A DNA stretch of 64,000 bases from Closterium sp. NIES-65. Taxonomy: Eukaryota > Streptophyta > Zygnematophyceae > Desmidiales > Closteriaceae. Below are positions 11,599 to 23,110 of this stretch, piece after piece. The stretch's first letter is position 1; each line of letters starts with the position of its first letter. Under the pieces are notes generated by a model. That model was not told the origin of the DNA. It saw only the letters and a list, made by a program, of their open reading frames with translations, and did not search any database. The translations under genes were made by a program, and so were the position numbers. The stretch spans positions 1,673,501-1,737,500 of the forward strand of contig CANXME010000043.1 of NCBI GenBank assembly GCA_948144175.1, written 5' to 3'.

Positions 11599-14500
11599 AT
11601 GGCTACCCCTAGTGTCCTCGCTTTTGACGCTGAGGGTCAAGCCATTGACTTTGACGTCTGGGTAGATGACCTGCAGCTGTTCTTACAGTGCGATAGGGCA
11701 GACGGTCTCTCTCTCTCTTTGATCTCACCTCTGGCGCCTCTCCTGCCCCTGCTGCTGATGCTGACGCCACTGTTCGCTCCCAGTGGGCCACGCGCGACGC
11801 TGCTGCATGTCTTGCTGTGCGTCGCCACCTCCCTACCTCCGAGCGTGCGCACTTTAGTCAGTACAAGAGTGCTCAGACCTTGTACGACGCTGTAGTTGCG
11901 CGCTACTCCTCCCCTGCCACTGCTGCACTGAGCCGTCTCATGCTACCGTACCTCTTCCCTGACCTTGCTGCCTTTCCCACAGTCGTTGACCTCATTACGC
12001 ACCTCAGCACTAGTGACACTCGCTACCGCGCTGCTCTTCCTGCTGACTTCTGCGCCAAGAACCCCCCCCCCATGTACATCACTCTCTACTACATAGTCAC
12101 TCGCCTCCCTGACTCCCTTCGCGTAGTCAGGGACCACTTCCTCTCAGTCTGTCCCACCACTCTCACTGTTGACCTCCTCGAGAAGTCCCTCCTAGCGGTC
12201 GAGAAGAGCATAGTCGCTGTAGGAGCTTCTCGTGGTGACCCGCGCACCCCCATCTTTGAGGGGTGTTCCCCCTCCCCCCTTCTGCCCTCTGTTGCCTCTA
12301 CTGCTGCGGCCGACCTCCTTGGTCTTGAGTCGGTCGGTGCGGCGTCTGCCCCTAGCGGGAGATGCCGCTCTGGCAAGGGCAAGGGGGGCAGGGGCGCTGG
12401 ATGGGCGAGCGGGGGCGGTGGAGGCGGAGGTGGAGGCGGCGGGGGGAGTGGGGGTGGCGGTGGGAGTGGAGGTGGGGGTGGAGGTGTCGGTGGCGGCAGT
12501 GGTGGCGGAGGCAGCGGCGGCGATGGCGGTGGGGGCGGAGGTGGCGGAGGTGGCGGCGGGGGAGGCGGCGACGGTGGCGGCGGAGGCGGCGGAGGCGGCG
12601 GGGGTGGCGGTGGAGCCGGTCGCGGGTCTGCGCAGAGGAGTGGCTCCGGGGGTGGTCCGCACCAGCAGCAGCAGCGCGGTCGTGAGACCCTGTCCCCTCA
12701 GCAGCTCCGTGAGTGGTCCACTGCACGCCAGCGGGGTGGGGGTTTTGGTCCGTGCACCTACGTCCTACGCACCGGCGACCGTGCGGGTGAGCAGTGTGGG
12801 GGTGCGCACCCCACCCAGCGCTGCTTTGGCCGCCTCACGGACGCGTGGCGTCACCAGTTCCCGGAGGCCACAGAGATCCCTCGCTGGGGCGAGCTGTCTA
12901 GGGCGGGAGTTGCCATCTATGATCTTGATTTTGATGCTATCCTTTCTGCCATGTATGCTGTGTCTATTAGTGATAAGGGTGACTGTTACCGGTGTTTCCC
13001 GCCCGATCCGGGCATTGAGACTGCTGCTCTGGGTACTGGTGCGGCTGCTGCCCTGGGTGCTTGCGACGCTGCTGCTCTAGGTGCTAGTGCGTCTGCGTCC
13101 TCAGGTACTGGTGAGTCTGCGCTCTCAGGTACTGCGTCGGCTTCGGCCTCCCTCACCTTCACCCTTGACTCTGGGGCGTCTCGCTCCTTCTTTCGGGACC
13201 GCACCACACTCACGCCGCTTAGTCGGCCGGTTGCGGTGTCTCTGGCTGACCCCTCTGGGAGTCCTGTCCTGTCTCACTTCTCCACAGTCCTCCCGTGTCC
13301 GCGGGCTCCCTCTGGCACCCTGTCTGGTCTCTACCTCCCCTCGTTCTCTACAAACTTGGTGAGTGGTGCTGACCTACAGGATGCGGGAGTACACCAGTTC
13401 ACTCCTGCGAGTCAGCGGGTGACGCACTGCACAGAGGCTAGCACAGGCCGCCACCTGGCTACGTTTAAACGTCAGCCAGGGTCGAGCCTGTACACACTGA
13501 CCACTGCGTCTCCTCCAGTTGCTGAGTCTGGTAGGGTAGCTGCGTCGGGCAGGTGTTTGCTGCAGCGTCCAGGTCTGGTCCTGAGTCTGCCCCCTGTTCG
13601 TGTCGTCTCCTGTCTCACGAGACTCTCCTCTGGCACCACCGCCTTGGTCACCCCTCTCTGCTTCGTCTCAGAGGCATGGCCTCCCGTCTTCTTGTTTCGG
13701 GTCTCCCCCGGTCCCTCCCTCCCCTTCCTCAGGGCCCTGGCCCTACCTGTGTCCCCTGTGTCGAGGGGCGCCAGCGCGCTGCCCCTCACTCCTCCCAGTT
13801 TCCTCCGAAAGAGGCCCCGTTGCAGACGCTTCACATGGACGTGTGGGGCCCAGCCCGCGTCCGTGGACAGGGTCACGAGCGCTACTTCCTGCTCGTTGTT
13901 GACGACTACTCGCGTTACACCGCGGTCTTCCCCTTGCGCAGCAAGGGTGATGTCACTGAGGTGCTGATCGACTGGATCCGCGCAGCTCGTCTCCAGCTCA
14001 GGAGGAGCTTCGGCTCGGACTTTCCTGTTCTGCGGCTGCACTCGGACAGAGGCGGGGAGTTTTCCTCTGGCCTTCTGAGAGCCTACTGTCACGCACGAGG
14101 CATCCGTCAGACCTTCACGCTTCCGGACTCCCCGCAGCAAAATGGGATTGCTGAGCGCCACATTGGCATGGTCATGGACGTCGCTCGTACATCTATGATA
14201 CATGCGGCTGCTCCCCATTTTCTGTGGCCGTTTGCGGTGAGGTACGCGGCGCATCAGATCAACCTACACCCCAGGGTCTCCAGGCCGGAGACCTCCCCAG
14301 CCTTGAAGTGGACGGGGAAGGTTGGCGATGCGTCGGCGTTCCGGGTCTGGGGATCTCGGGCGTTTGTCCGCGACTTGTCTGCGGACAAGCTGTCCCCTCG
14401 TGCTGCTCCTTGCGACTTCCTGGGGTTCCCCCCTGACGCGCCTGGGTGGTAGTTCTACCACCCCACCTCTCGCCGTGTTCTGTCCTCCCAGGACGTCACG

Positions 14501-17500
14501 TTTGACGAGTCGGTCCCCTACTACCGCCTCTTCCCCTACCGCACTCCGTCCCTACCCCCGCCGCTGCTCTTCCTTGTACCAGGTCCCCCTCCGGTAGACC
14601 CCCTCCCCCCTCAGGGTCCGTCCCCTTCAGGTGTGTCCCAGGTAAACGCAGTCGAGCCTGTCGAGGTCACTGGTGACTCTGGTGGTGCTGAGGGTGCTGA
14701 GCCTGGGGGTGCTGACTCTGGGGGTGCTGACTCTAGGGGTGCTGAGCCTGGGGGTGCTGAGCCTGGGGGTGCTGAGCCTGGGGGTGCTGAGCCTGGGGGT
14801 GCTGAGCCTGGGGGTGCTGAGCCTGGGGGTGCTCGGCCTGGGGGTGCTGAGCCTGGGGGTGCTTTGCCTGTGGGTGCTACACCTGGGTGTGCTGAGCCCG
14901 GGGGTGCTGAGCTTTGTGGTGCTCCCCTTGGAGGTTCTCCGGGTGCTTCGTCTCTGCGGGAGGCACTCTCTCCACAGGAGCTGCGCGAGTGGTTTGCCCG
15001 GCGCTGGAGGCGTGCTGCTGGTGTTGGAGGTTCTTCGGCTACTCAGGGTGCTGCTGTCGCGGGTCCCGGAGGTGCTCGTACTGGGAGTACTGGTGCTGCT
15101 GGACCTGCGGTTTCGACTTGAGCTGGTGCTGCTGAGGGTGTTGGTGCTGAGACTACTGCTGGCGGTCCTGCTGGGGGTCCTCCTGGTGCTGCTGGAGGTT
15201 CTGGAGCTGCTGGAGGTGCAGCTAGAGCGGGTGCTCCTGCTGGGGGTACTGGTGCTGTACCTGCTGTGTCTAGCGTCCCCGCGCGGCCTCGACCGTACTT
15301 CGTTCCACTCCTGCAGCAGGTTCTTGGTCTTCCGCCTTCTACTGGTCCTCCTCCTCCTTTTGAGTGTCCACAGCCAGTCCCGTCACAGTTAAAGTTGCAG
15401 CCTAACTCCCCTTTGCCTGCTCCTTCTCCCTACACTGGTCCTACTGGAGGTCTTGCTGAGCGTCGTGAGCCTTCGTCTCGCCCTGCGTCGCCTGTCCGTG
15501 CTGCTCGCGCTAGTGGTCGTGGTTCACGTCCGCGTCCTCCTCCTGTCCCTGGCACGCACAGGATGTCTCTGCATCCGTCCACTGCTCCTCTGCGTGCCCC
15601 TTTGCCTTCTCCTCCTAAGTCCTCTCTTCCTACTCTTGCCGACCCGGAGTCGGACTCTCTTTGTGCTGCCAGTCCTACTGTCACGCGTCTCCTGGCTACT
15701 GTCGTCACTGACCCTTCTTTCGAGTCCACTGCTGCGTCTGCCCTAGTTGTTGAGCTCGTCGACTTTGCTGCTCGCTGTCGCCTAGACTACGCTACTAGTC
15801 TTGTCGCTGAGTCTGAGTTTGTCTGTCCTCCGTCCGTCGGGGATGAGTGTGCCCTTGGCACGGACGTCCTTGAGGACAGGCAGGAGGAGTTCCAGTGTCT
15901 GGCAGCTGCTTTACCTCATCTCGTGTCCGTACTGCTTACCCCTGAGGGAGACCCGGATGCACTTGACATCCCGACTCCGCGCTCTTACGCGGAGGCGATA
16001 GAGGGTCCCTACTCCTCTCAGTGGCAGGCAGCTATAGACACAGAGATGGCTTCCTGGAAGTCCACAGGCACCTACGTTGATGAGGTTCCCCCGCCTGGGA
16101 CGAACATCGTCAGTGGCATGTGGATCTTCAGGGTGAAGCGGCCGCCGGGTTCTCCGCCTGTCTTCAAGGCACGGTACGTGGCTCGTGGCTTCAGTCAGCG
16201 GCAGGGAGTTGACTACTTTCAGACCTTCTTTCCCACCCCGAAGATGACCACTCTTCGGGTACTGCTACACGTTGCTGCTCACCGTGACTACGAGCTGCAC
16301 TCTCTCGACTTCAGCACAGCTTTCTTGCAGGGCAGCCTGCACAAGGAGATCTGGCTGCGCCGCCCACCTGGCTTCACTGGGTCGTTCCCTCCTGGTACCC
16401 AGTGGAGTCTCCGGCGTCCAGTCTACGGTCTCCGCCAGGCGCCACGTGAGTGGCACGACACACTGAGGACTACGCTTGCGGCTCTTGGGTTTGCTCCGTC
16501 TACTGCCGACCCGTCGCTGTTTCTACGCACCGACACCTCTCTGCCGCCGTTCTACATCCTCGTGTACGTCGACGACTTGGTCTTTGCCACAGCTGACACT
16601 GCTGGACTCGCCTACGTAAAGTCCGAGCTGCTGAAGAGACACACGTGCACAGACCTGGGTGAACTGCGCAGCTACCTTGGCTTGCAGATCACCCGGGACA
16701 GAGCACGCCGCACCATTACCCTGACTCAGTCACACATGGTGCAGCAGAGCGCTTCGGCTTCACGTACTCCTCGCCTCAGGCCACTCCTCTGCCTACTTGC
16801 CACTCGCTCTCAGCTCTACCTTCGGATGAGTCCGTAGAGTCGAGTGGCTCGTATCCAGAGCTTGTTGGCTGCCTCATGTACCTGATGACCTGCACTCGAC
16901 CTGACCTTGCATACCCTCTTAGCATTCTCGCACGCTATGTTGCTCCTGGGAGACACCGACCAGAGCACATGGCTGCAGCGAAGAGGGTGTTGCGCTACTT
17001 GTGCAGTACGTCGGGCATGGGACTAGTGCTTGGAGGGCGGAGTCCAGTGGTCCTCACTGGGCACGCGGACGCTTCTTGGGCTGACGACCAGGCTACTCAG
17101 CGGTCGTCACAGGGTTACACTTTCAGCCTTGGTTCCGGCTCTGTTTCATGGCGGGCTACTCGCTCGTCTTCTGTTCTCGGCTCCAGTTGTGAGGTTGAGA
17201 TCTACGCAGGGGCCATGGCTGCACAGGAGCTTCGCTGGCTCACCTACCTGCTGACCGACCTTGGAGAGCCGCCTCGTTCTCCTCCAGTCCTGTACGTAGA
17301 CAACAAGGCCATGCTGGACTTGTGTCGCGAGCAGAGACTGGAGCACAGAACAAAGCACATTGCTCTTCGCTACTTCCTTGCTCGTGAGCTACAGCAGCGT
17401 GGTCAGTTGCGGCTTGCGTACGTGGCTTCTGAGGCCAACACTGCTGATGTCTTCACCAAGGCACTTGCGCCTTGTGATCATCAGCGCTTCTGCACCCAGC

Positions 17501-17541
17501 TGGGTCTTGTACGTGTCTTGCCTCACTTGCTCACCTCTTGA
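11599..17541 (+). pseudogene. Copia-1 gag-pol polyprotein, broken
   Basis: Starts MATPSVLAFDAEGQ at 11599. Compared with Copia-2 it carries a small indel in a CT run near 11700-11715, a one-base loss near 13550 just before integrase, in-frame stops at 14450 and 15119-15121, and a 7-bp deletion near 16746 inside reverse transcriptase. All catalytic boxes survive in pieces: protease DSGAS (13160s), integrase WHHRLGHPS and SDRGGEF, reverse transcriptase YVDD (16570s) and RNase H DASWADD and YVDNK. Gag is very Gly-rich (12400-12620). A GGAEP repeat hinge lies at 14690-14900. It is probably non-autonomous now. Confidence 0.9.
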
Positions 17542-17757
17542 CCTTCCTTGTATTGTTACATATATATATATATACCTGCTCTTGCTTGTCTAGCCTTATA
17601 TATATATGTGTACTCCTGCATGTGAACTGGCCTTGTGGCCTTGAACTTGTGCTCGGAATGTGTGGTGACGTTGTGATCCACCCTGAGCTTGCTTTGCTTT
17701 GCTTTGCTTGACTGGTCTTGTGACCCTTTGTTCTCCCCCACTTTGCCTATGGGGGCG

Positions 17758-17883
17758 TGTCAGAACATTATAGCTTATGCTGTTGTGTAGGCTATAGTGG
17801 GGTATCCCATAGGGGGTACAACCCAATTAGGGTTAGTACTTGTACCCGCTTCATTCATAGTTAATTCATTCTCGTTTCTTTCA
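17758..17883 (+). repeat. Copia-1 3' LTR
   Basis: 126-bp partner of the 5' LTR, preceded by a purine tract. Confidence 0.9.
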
Positions 17884-17889
17884 GAGGCG

Positions 17890-18590
17890 CCTCAGAAGCA
17901 AGAGACACCTTTTGTCGCAGCTGAAAACCAAGAGATTCCTTTTGAGGCACGTCAGGAATAAGAGGCATCCCACAAGGCGAATGAAGCGTAGCCTCCATCA
18001 TCTTGGAGTGAGCACAATAGCTCTCCTACGGCTGCTCCCCCGGCTCTCCTTGCACTAAGACACGAGACACTGGTTGAGGCACCTCAGAGACAAGGGATTC
18101 CTTCTGTGGCGAACGAAGAGCAGCCTCCATCATCCTGAAGTGCTCTCTATAGCTCTTTTGCTGCTGCTCCCCTCCCTCCGAGACAAGAGTCGCAGTTTGT
18201 GGCGCCTCAAAGACAAGAGACTTTTTCTGAGGCGAACGAAGAGCAGCCTCCATCATCCTGAAGTGCGCACAATAGCTCATTTGCGGCTGATCCCCCAGCT
18301 CTGAGACATGAGATGCCATTTTGTGGCGCCTCAGAGACAGGAGAATCCGTATGAGGGGAACTAAGGGCAGCCTCCATCATCTTAAAGTGCGCTCTGTAGC
18401 TCCTTTGCTGCTGCTTTTGAGGTGCCTCAGAAAGTGCTCTATTACTCTTTTGCTGCTGCTCCCCTGGCTTTAAAACACGAGACGCCGATTGAGGTGAAAG
18501 AAGAGCAGCCTCCATTGTCTTAAAGTGCTCTCTGTAGCTCTTTTGCTGCTGCTCCCCCGGCTCTGATTCCCGCGGCCTCTTCCACACCTC
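17890..18590 (-). repeat. Tandem coding repeat (YREHFRMMEAALRSPQ units)
   Basis: At least five units spaced by roughly 120-150 bp encode, on the minus strand, variants of GEQQQKSYREHF-MMEAALRSPQ followed by SLVSEAPQ. Remnants of the same SPQ/VSEAPQ-like DNA continue on the other side of Copia-1 at about 10320-10422, confirming that the element landed inside the array. No such array is seen in the intact paralogue. Confidence 0.65.
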
Positions 18591-19013
18591 CTCTACCGAC
18601 CGCCACCGCTAGTGGGCGGTAACAGGCGACGCAGCCGCCCAGGTTTCTGCGTAAGTGGCCGGCGGCAAGGCGAATGCGCTGGAACCAGGCGTGCCGCCTT
18701 GGAATTCCATGAGCGAGTTGTGCCGCGCTGCAGCGCACTCGAACGGGATGCCGGCCGACACGGCGTGTTCAGTTCTAGGGGGAAGGGATGATGTGTCATT
18801 GCTTCTTCCGCCCATGTCCACGTGGTGGATGCTCACACCGCCGGCCCCGCTACTAGTTGGACCTTCCAGAGGGTCGTTATGTGGCGGGCTTGCGATGAGT
18901 GTGTGCAGATGGTGGGCATTATCAGGGAGGTTATTGGCTGCCATGCGTGTGGAAAGCGGCGGATGCAGTCTGAATGACGCTTTCTCAGTTGCTCGAGCGT
19001 GGCTCACGCTCAC

Positions 19014-20453
19014 CCCAAAGCTGTCTTCTGGGTGAGGTTTTAGACTCGTGAGGTATTCTTTGAGGGTAGGTGTTTACCTGGGTCGGGCTGTCCCCTTTTT
19101 CGCGCCCAGCGGCGGCGGAGACCGAAGGGCCACAGTGGAGGTAGTAGCAGGAACAGCAGGAGCAGTGGCCTAGGAAGCGGAAGAAACGGCAGCGGTGGCG
19201 TTGCTCGGGCCGTGACGGTTCATGCAGTGATCGCGAACAGACGTGCTAGTCGCAGTAGCGGACTGACTGACGTGAAGGACGATTGGCCATGACCTTACAA
19301 ACATTTGTTTTCTTGATTGCATTGAGCAGAACCAGATCGCATTGGTGATGAAGTAAATAGTATGTGGAGCACATTGGGAGCTGACACCCCGGATATTTCG
19401 AGACATCGGGGGGACCGCTCGACTCAAGACCAAGTGTTGTTTGCGAGCGACAATCAGGCATTGCATTCTTTCGATTCCCGCCGAAACAGACACACATCAT
19501 GTGCCAGCTCCGCCGAGGAGTCCTCGCAGCTCGCGGCGCGACGCCACAGTCCCAAGTCAAACACTCCTGGGTCCAACGATGCATACTACACTGTCAGTCA
19601 GTGTGATTGTGAGACTCTGAGCTGTAGTAGTAGTGCGCGTCACTAATCCGGGAGCACTGGCAATCACGTGAGTCGAAATCGCTATGTGGGGATACAGTCA
19701 TTCGTGCCACGTCATACAGACGTGTCTTTTTTATATCGGAATAGCGGCATGCCGCCTGAGTTCGTAATTCAGGGGTGCGAGCGGCACCGGGTTCGTGCAC
19801 GTGACTATCCACATGGCAAATTCCTCTATTTACGGCTTCCAATTGGGCCTAAATGATTACCCTCGCTTTCCACGGTCGCTAGAGGCTTGTCGCCGCAGTC
19901 GCGTGAATGCAAGCTGCAACTTCACATGCTAGCAAGAAAGTCAGTGTTGGCGGTAGTGTGGTAACTTCCAGTCGACAACCAGACGACAGCTGTTTTTGAA
20001 GCGAAAATCGAAGATAATATTGAGATTCTAGACTATTATATAATCAGATCCAACACTCTGCTGATTCCCTTCTGGAACGCGGTACAATACATTACAACAC
20101 AGCCTCGTGAGCGCGGGAAAAAGGGGTGAGGGAGTGGCGGGGGTTGAGGTGGAAGGAGGGAGATGGCTAGCTGAAAACCTGGAAAGAGGGGTCGGGATAC
20201 CTGTCCCCGCTAAGCTGAAAACCCTCTTCAACTTGTCTGCTCCGCAGACCCTAGAAACAGCAGGCTGTTAACCGATCCCCTTATACCGAGCAGGAGAAGA
20301 TCCAATGCTAGGCGTGGCTACCTCGTTATGATATATCCGAAATAGTTAATAGCCATGTGTAACAAGAACACCAATGCACAGTTACACCGCTGGTATCGCT
20401 ATATAATATTTGCATACATATCCAAGTGTCTCATCAAACCTTGCGGCCCCTAA
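19014..20453. other. Unassigned region upstream of the split gene
   Basis: No gene can be supported. Open frames at 19170-19856 are short and overlap on both strands without recognisable motifs. Bases 20451-20453 are the left TAA duplication of the next MITE. Confidence 0.35.
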
Positions 20454-21311
20454 GGGTGCGTCAGATCCGTTGGCCGGATCAATCCGGCCGGCCGGATCTA
20501 GCGAAGGTTACACATTCACGACATTCGTAAGGTATTTCTTTAATTTCGCACAATCCGGCCACTTGCTAAAATTTTGATGGCCGGTTTGATGGCCGGTTTA
20601 GCATTCGACAACTTTTCCGACGTGCAAACGAATCGAGAGTCGACCACTTTGTTGACTCATCAGCGCTACAGTACCTATGCGACTTGGCCAACATACCCAA
20701 GCGACTCAACGTGTCACAAGGACGACTCGCACGGCGCTTTCAGCGCCGTTGAACATGCCCGGAACACTTGGTAATCTCTCTCGTCAGCGAAGTCAAGGAG
20801 TAAGGGCACCATGACACCGACTGCAGCATCCAAGGGGTGAGCACAATGTGCGTGAGTCCGATTGCTAAACGGCGTGCCCATCTGGGTGTGAAAGGATCCG
20901 CCATGTTGGATAATGGCTAGAGTGTAGGGACGTTCCGGTTTTTGTATGCTCTCGTCACACTCAGTTCGGGTAGACGACACGATCTCGCCGAGCCGGTTTG
21001 TAAATGGGGCCGCAGCTCACATCTTGACTCCCTGATCGTAGTGTGCACAATAGCGGTTGTGTCACTTCAGTAACAATACGTGCGACTCCGTCGCACAATC
21101 CGGCCAACTGTGCGACCTGTAAATTTGACACTTCTGCAAACCGGCCTGTAAATCGGCCACCAAATCTGTCAGATTTCAACACCTTGTAAATGTGGTTGGA
21201 TGGTGGTCGGTTTAGCATTCGACCATTCTGTCGACTTTGGCGAAAAAAGGAGTCGACCAAAAGGGCGACAAATTTGCAGCCAAATCACATTGTAGCGGAT
21301 CTGACGCACCC
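20454..21311. mobile_element. 858-bp Harbinger-like MITE (MITE-A)
   Basis: Terminal inverted repeats GGGTGCGTCAGATCCG at both ends, flanked by TAA (20451-20453 and 21312-21314). GGCCGG-rich subterminal motifs and a shared GGTTTAGCATTCGAC segment occur near both ends (about 20595 and 21205), pointing inward in the same orientation. No transposase is encoded. Confidence 0.8.
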
Positions 21312-21447
21312 TAACACACGCGTGATGTGTTGAATGCGCTTTGCCTGTGGTTGCGGTAAGTCTATTCAACCTGCATTGGTGCATTCCACACTTGAAAATC
21401 TCACACGAACTTAAGCGTGCTTTCAGTAAATTGTAAGGCCATTCTTA

Positions 21448-22130
21448 GGGCGTATCCCTGGGTGGTGGCAGGACCACTGTAGATGGCAGGCGGTTTTTGC
21501 GGATGCCACGAATACCTATAACGGCAGGTTGGTGGCAGAAAACTGACGCGCATAGGCAACAAGGCGATTGGTTGAACGAACCTATCGCCTGGTTGGGTTG
21601 GGTCACACGGTCCAATCACCACAACGCATATCCAAATCTCCCTCGCAAACTGGGCTCGCACACACCACGTTCGAGCTCTCACATGCCGGTAAAATTCCCG
21701 GCCCACCAACCGCTGTCATTGGTCGGGACAGGAACGTGCATAACCCCTCCCCGAAGGGTCACCCAACTTCATTGCATCAGCTTGGCGGGAAAGTCATCAC
21801 CACCCTAAACCGTTTGCCAATATTGCATTTCTCTCAACCACTTCATGCCTGCCAATTTACAGGCCTTTCGTGAGCGTCAAGTTTAGCTGTTGCCGGTGCC
21901 AGGTGTCGAAGAACCCAGATTTTATTAACCGGTTGGACATTTGGAGTGGTATCGCACGCTTGTTGTGATTGGTTGGTTCTTTCCGTGTGCGACTTTCGCA
22001 CATTTTGTTGTGGTTGCCACGAACTGCGAGCCGCGGGCGGTTTGGGCACAAAGTTGATGGCATGCGGTTTTCCCGCATGCCACCAACAGTGACTGCTACA
22101 GTTGCCCTGCCACCACCCAGGGATACGCCC
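21448..22130. mobile_element. 683-bp Harbinger-like MITE (MITE-B)
   Basis: The first 25 bases (GGGCGTATCCCTGGGTGG...) are perfectly mirrored at the right end. TTA duplications lie at 21445-21447 and 22131-22133. Non-coding. Its right TTA is also the left TTA of the next element. Confidence 0.82.
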
Positions 22131-22133
22131 TTA

Positions 22134-22682
22134 TGGTACATTCCGCTCTCAACACTTTCTCAAAGAAAGTGTCTGAATCGATCGGGACATGAAGTTACAG
22201 CATATGCTGCCAGGTGTCCGAATTCCGGACCGCTCTTGTTTGTCGCAAAAAGTATTTTTCATTGGGTGGCGTGAAACGCGGAACTGACGCGGGCTACCGT
22301 AATTGCACGCCAACTCAACACACACCAGCCATCGCACGCGGTGCGAAATGTCAATCCATGCTGAATGCACCTGGTCATCATTCTACAGGGACGGATTTCA
22401 GTAGCTACGTGTACTCTGAAACCTGATTGGCCACGTTATTGACCATCCCGCTCATTTCGCGCCCACAGACCTTCCGCCCAGGTGCGTGTGACGCGCAGGT
22501 TGAGTGGGCAACTCACACAACAGACCAATCACATTCCTTCACACAAAATTGTTCGCGAGGTCGCCGTGGGTCGCAGTACATCGATCGATTGGGACATGAA
22601 GTTCCGAGATATTGGAGGGCGACTCGGGCCAAAAGTGATTCGGACACTTTCTTTGAGAAAGTGTCCACAGCGGAATGAACCC
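22134..22682. mobile_element. 549-bp Harbinger-like MITE (MITE-C)
   Basis: Long imperfect terminal inverted repeats of about 47 bp contain CATTCCGCT and an internal palindrome ACACTTTCTCAAAGAAAGTGT-like. TTA is present at 22131-22133 and 22683-22685. It abuts MITE-B and shares one TTA with it. Confidence 0.78.
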
Positions 22683-23110
22683 TTAGTAGAAAACAGTTTT
22701 TTTCTTAGAGTGGGACCTGACTTCAGCGAACTGTCATATGGATGTCTGAAACAAGCCTAGAAACAGATGAATCTAGCTAGGCAATGCCTCAGCGCCAAAT
22801 TCGCCTACAGCTGCAGCAAAGTCAACTGGGTCCTTTGCCAACGGCGAAGGCATGCTGTGCTGAATGGTTTGAAGGCACGATTGAGCGGTGATACGGTATT
22901 AACATGTATACTGGGTAAGGTATATACAGAGCCAGACTATATACAAGTGGGCAGTTAGTGGGGAGAGCATGGGTCGGTAGGCAGCTGAATAGCATGCCAG
23001 CAAGCCACCCCTTAAAGGGCTGCTTTATTCCAGCTGTGATAAGCTGGCCATGTGTCCCTTCGAACTCATTTTCTTCTACACCAGCAGCAGCACCAGCAGC
23101 CTCACACCAC
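22683..23110. other. 3' flank of the EAR-motif gene
   Basis: Between MITE-C and the stop codon at 23111. Parts near 22970-23030 resemble the 3' flank of the split paralogue at about 8740-8800 (CATGCCAACAAGC versus CATGCCAGCAAGC), so the gene duplication included the downstream region. No other gene. Confidence 0.45.

Larger units (their letters stand above)
10423..17883 (+). mobile_element. Copia LTR retrotransposon (Copia-1), recently decayed
   Basis: LTRs lie at 10423-10549 and 17758-17883, are TG...CA bounded and differ at about four positions. A GAGGC target duplication flanks it (10418-10422 and 17884-17888). The primer site TGGTATCGAGCAGG (10550 onward) matches the initiator Met-tRNA complement with one-base gaps, and a purine tract TATGGGGGCG precedes the 3' LTR. 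The interior matches the intact Copia-2 from gag to RNase H. It inserted into a resident minus-strand gene and splits it. Confidence 0.93.
9075..18944 (-). pseudogene. Split paralogue of the EAR-motif gene (disrupted by Copia-1)
   Basis: On the minus strand the gene begins at ATG 18944 (MAANNLPDNAHHLHTL), runs into tandem peptide repeats (18590-17890), is cut by Copia-1 (10423-17883), and resumes from 10422 to a stop at 9075-9077. The distal part carries DLSLRLGQSPE near 9390, an LxLxL motif of the EAR repressor type, and ends in ERRALLQKFKLERHMRG. Both motifs, and the N-terminus, match the intact gene at 23111-24607. In-frame stops at 18609 and 9708 and a frame change within the repeats also break it. 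The gene order and matching ends show one ancestral gene. Its molecular function is unknown; a transcriptional regulator is only suggested by the EAR-like motif. Unpredicted introns could explain some of the breaks. Confidence 0.65.
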
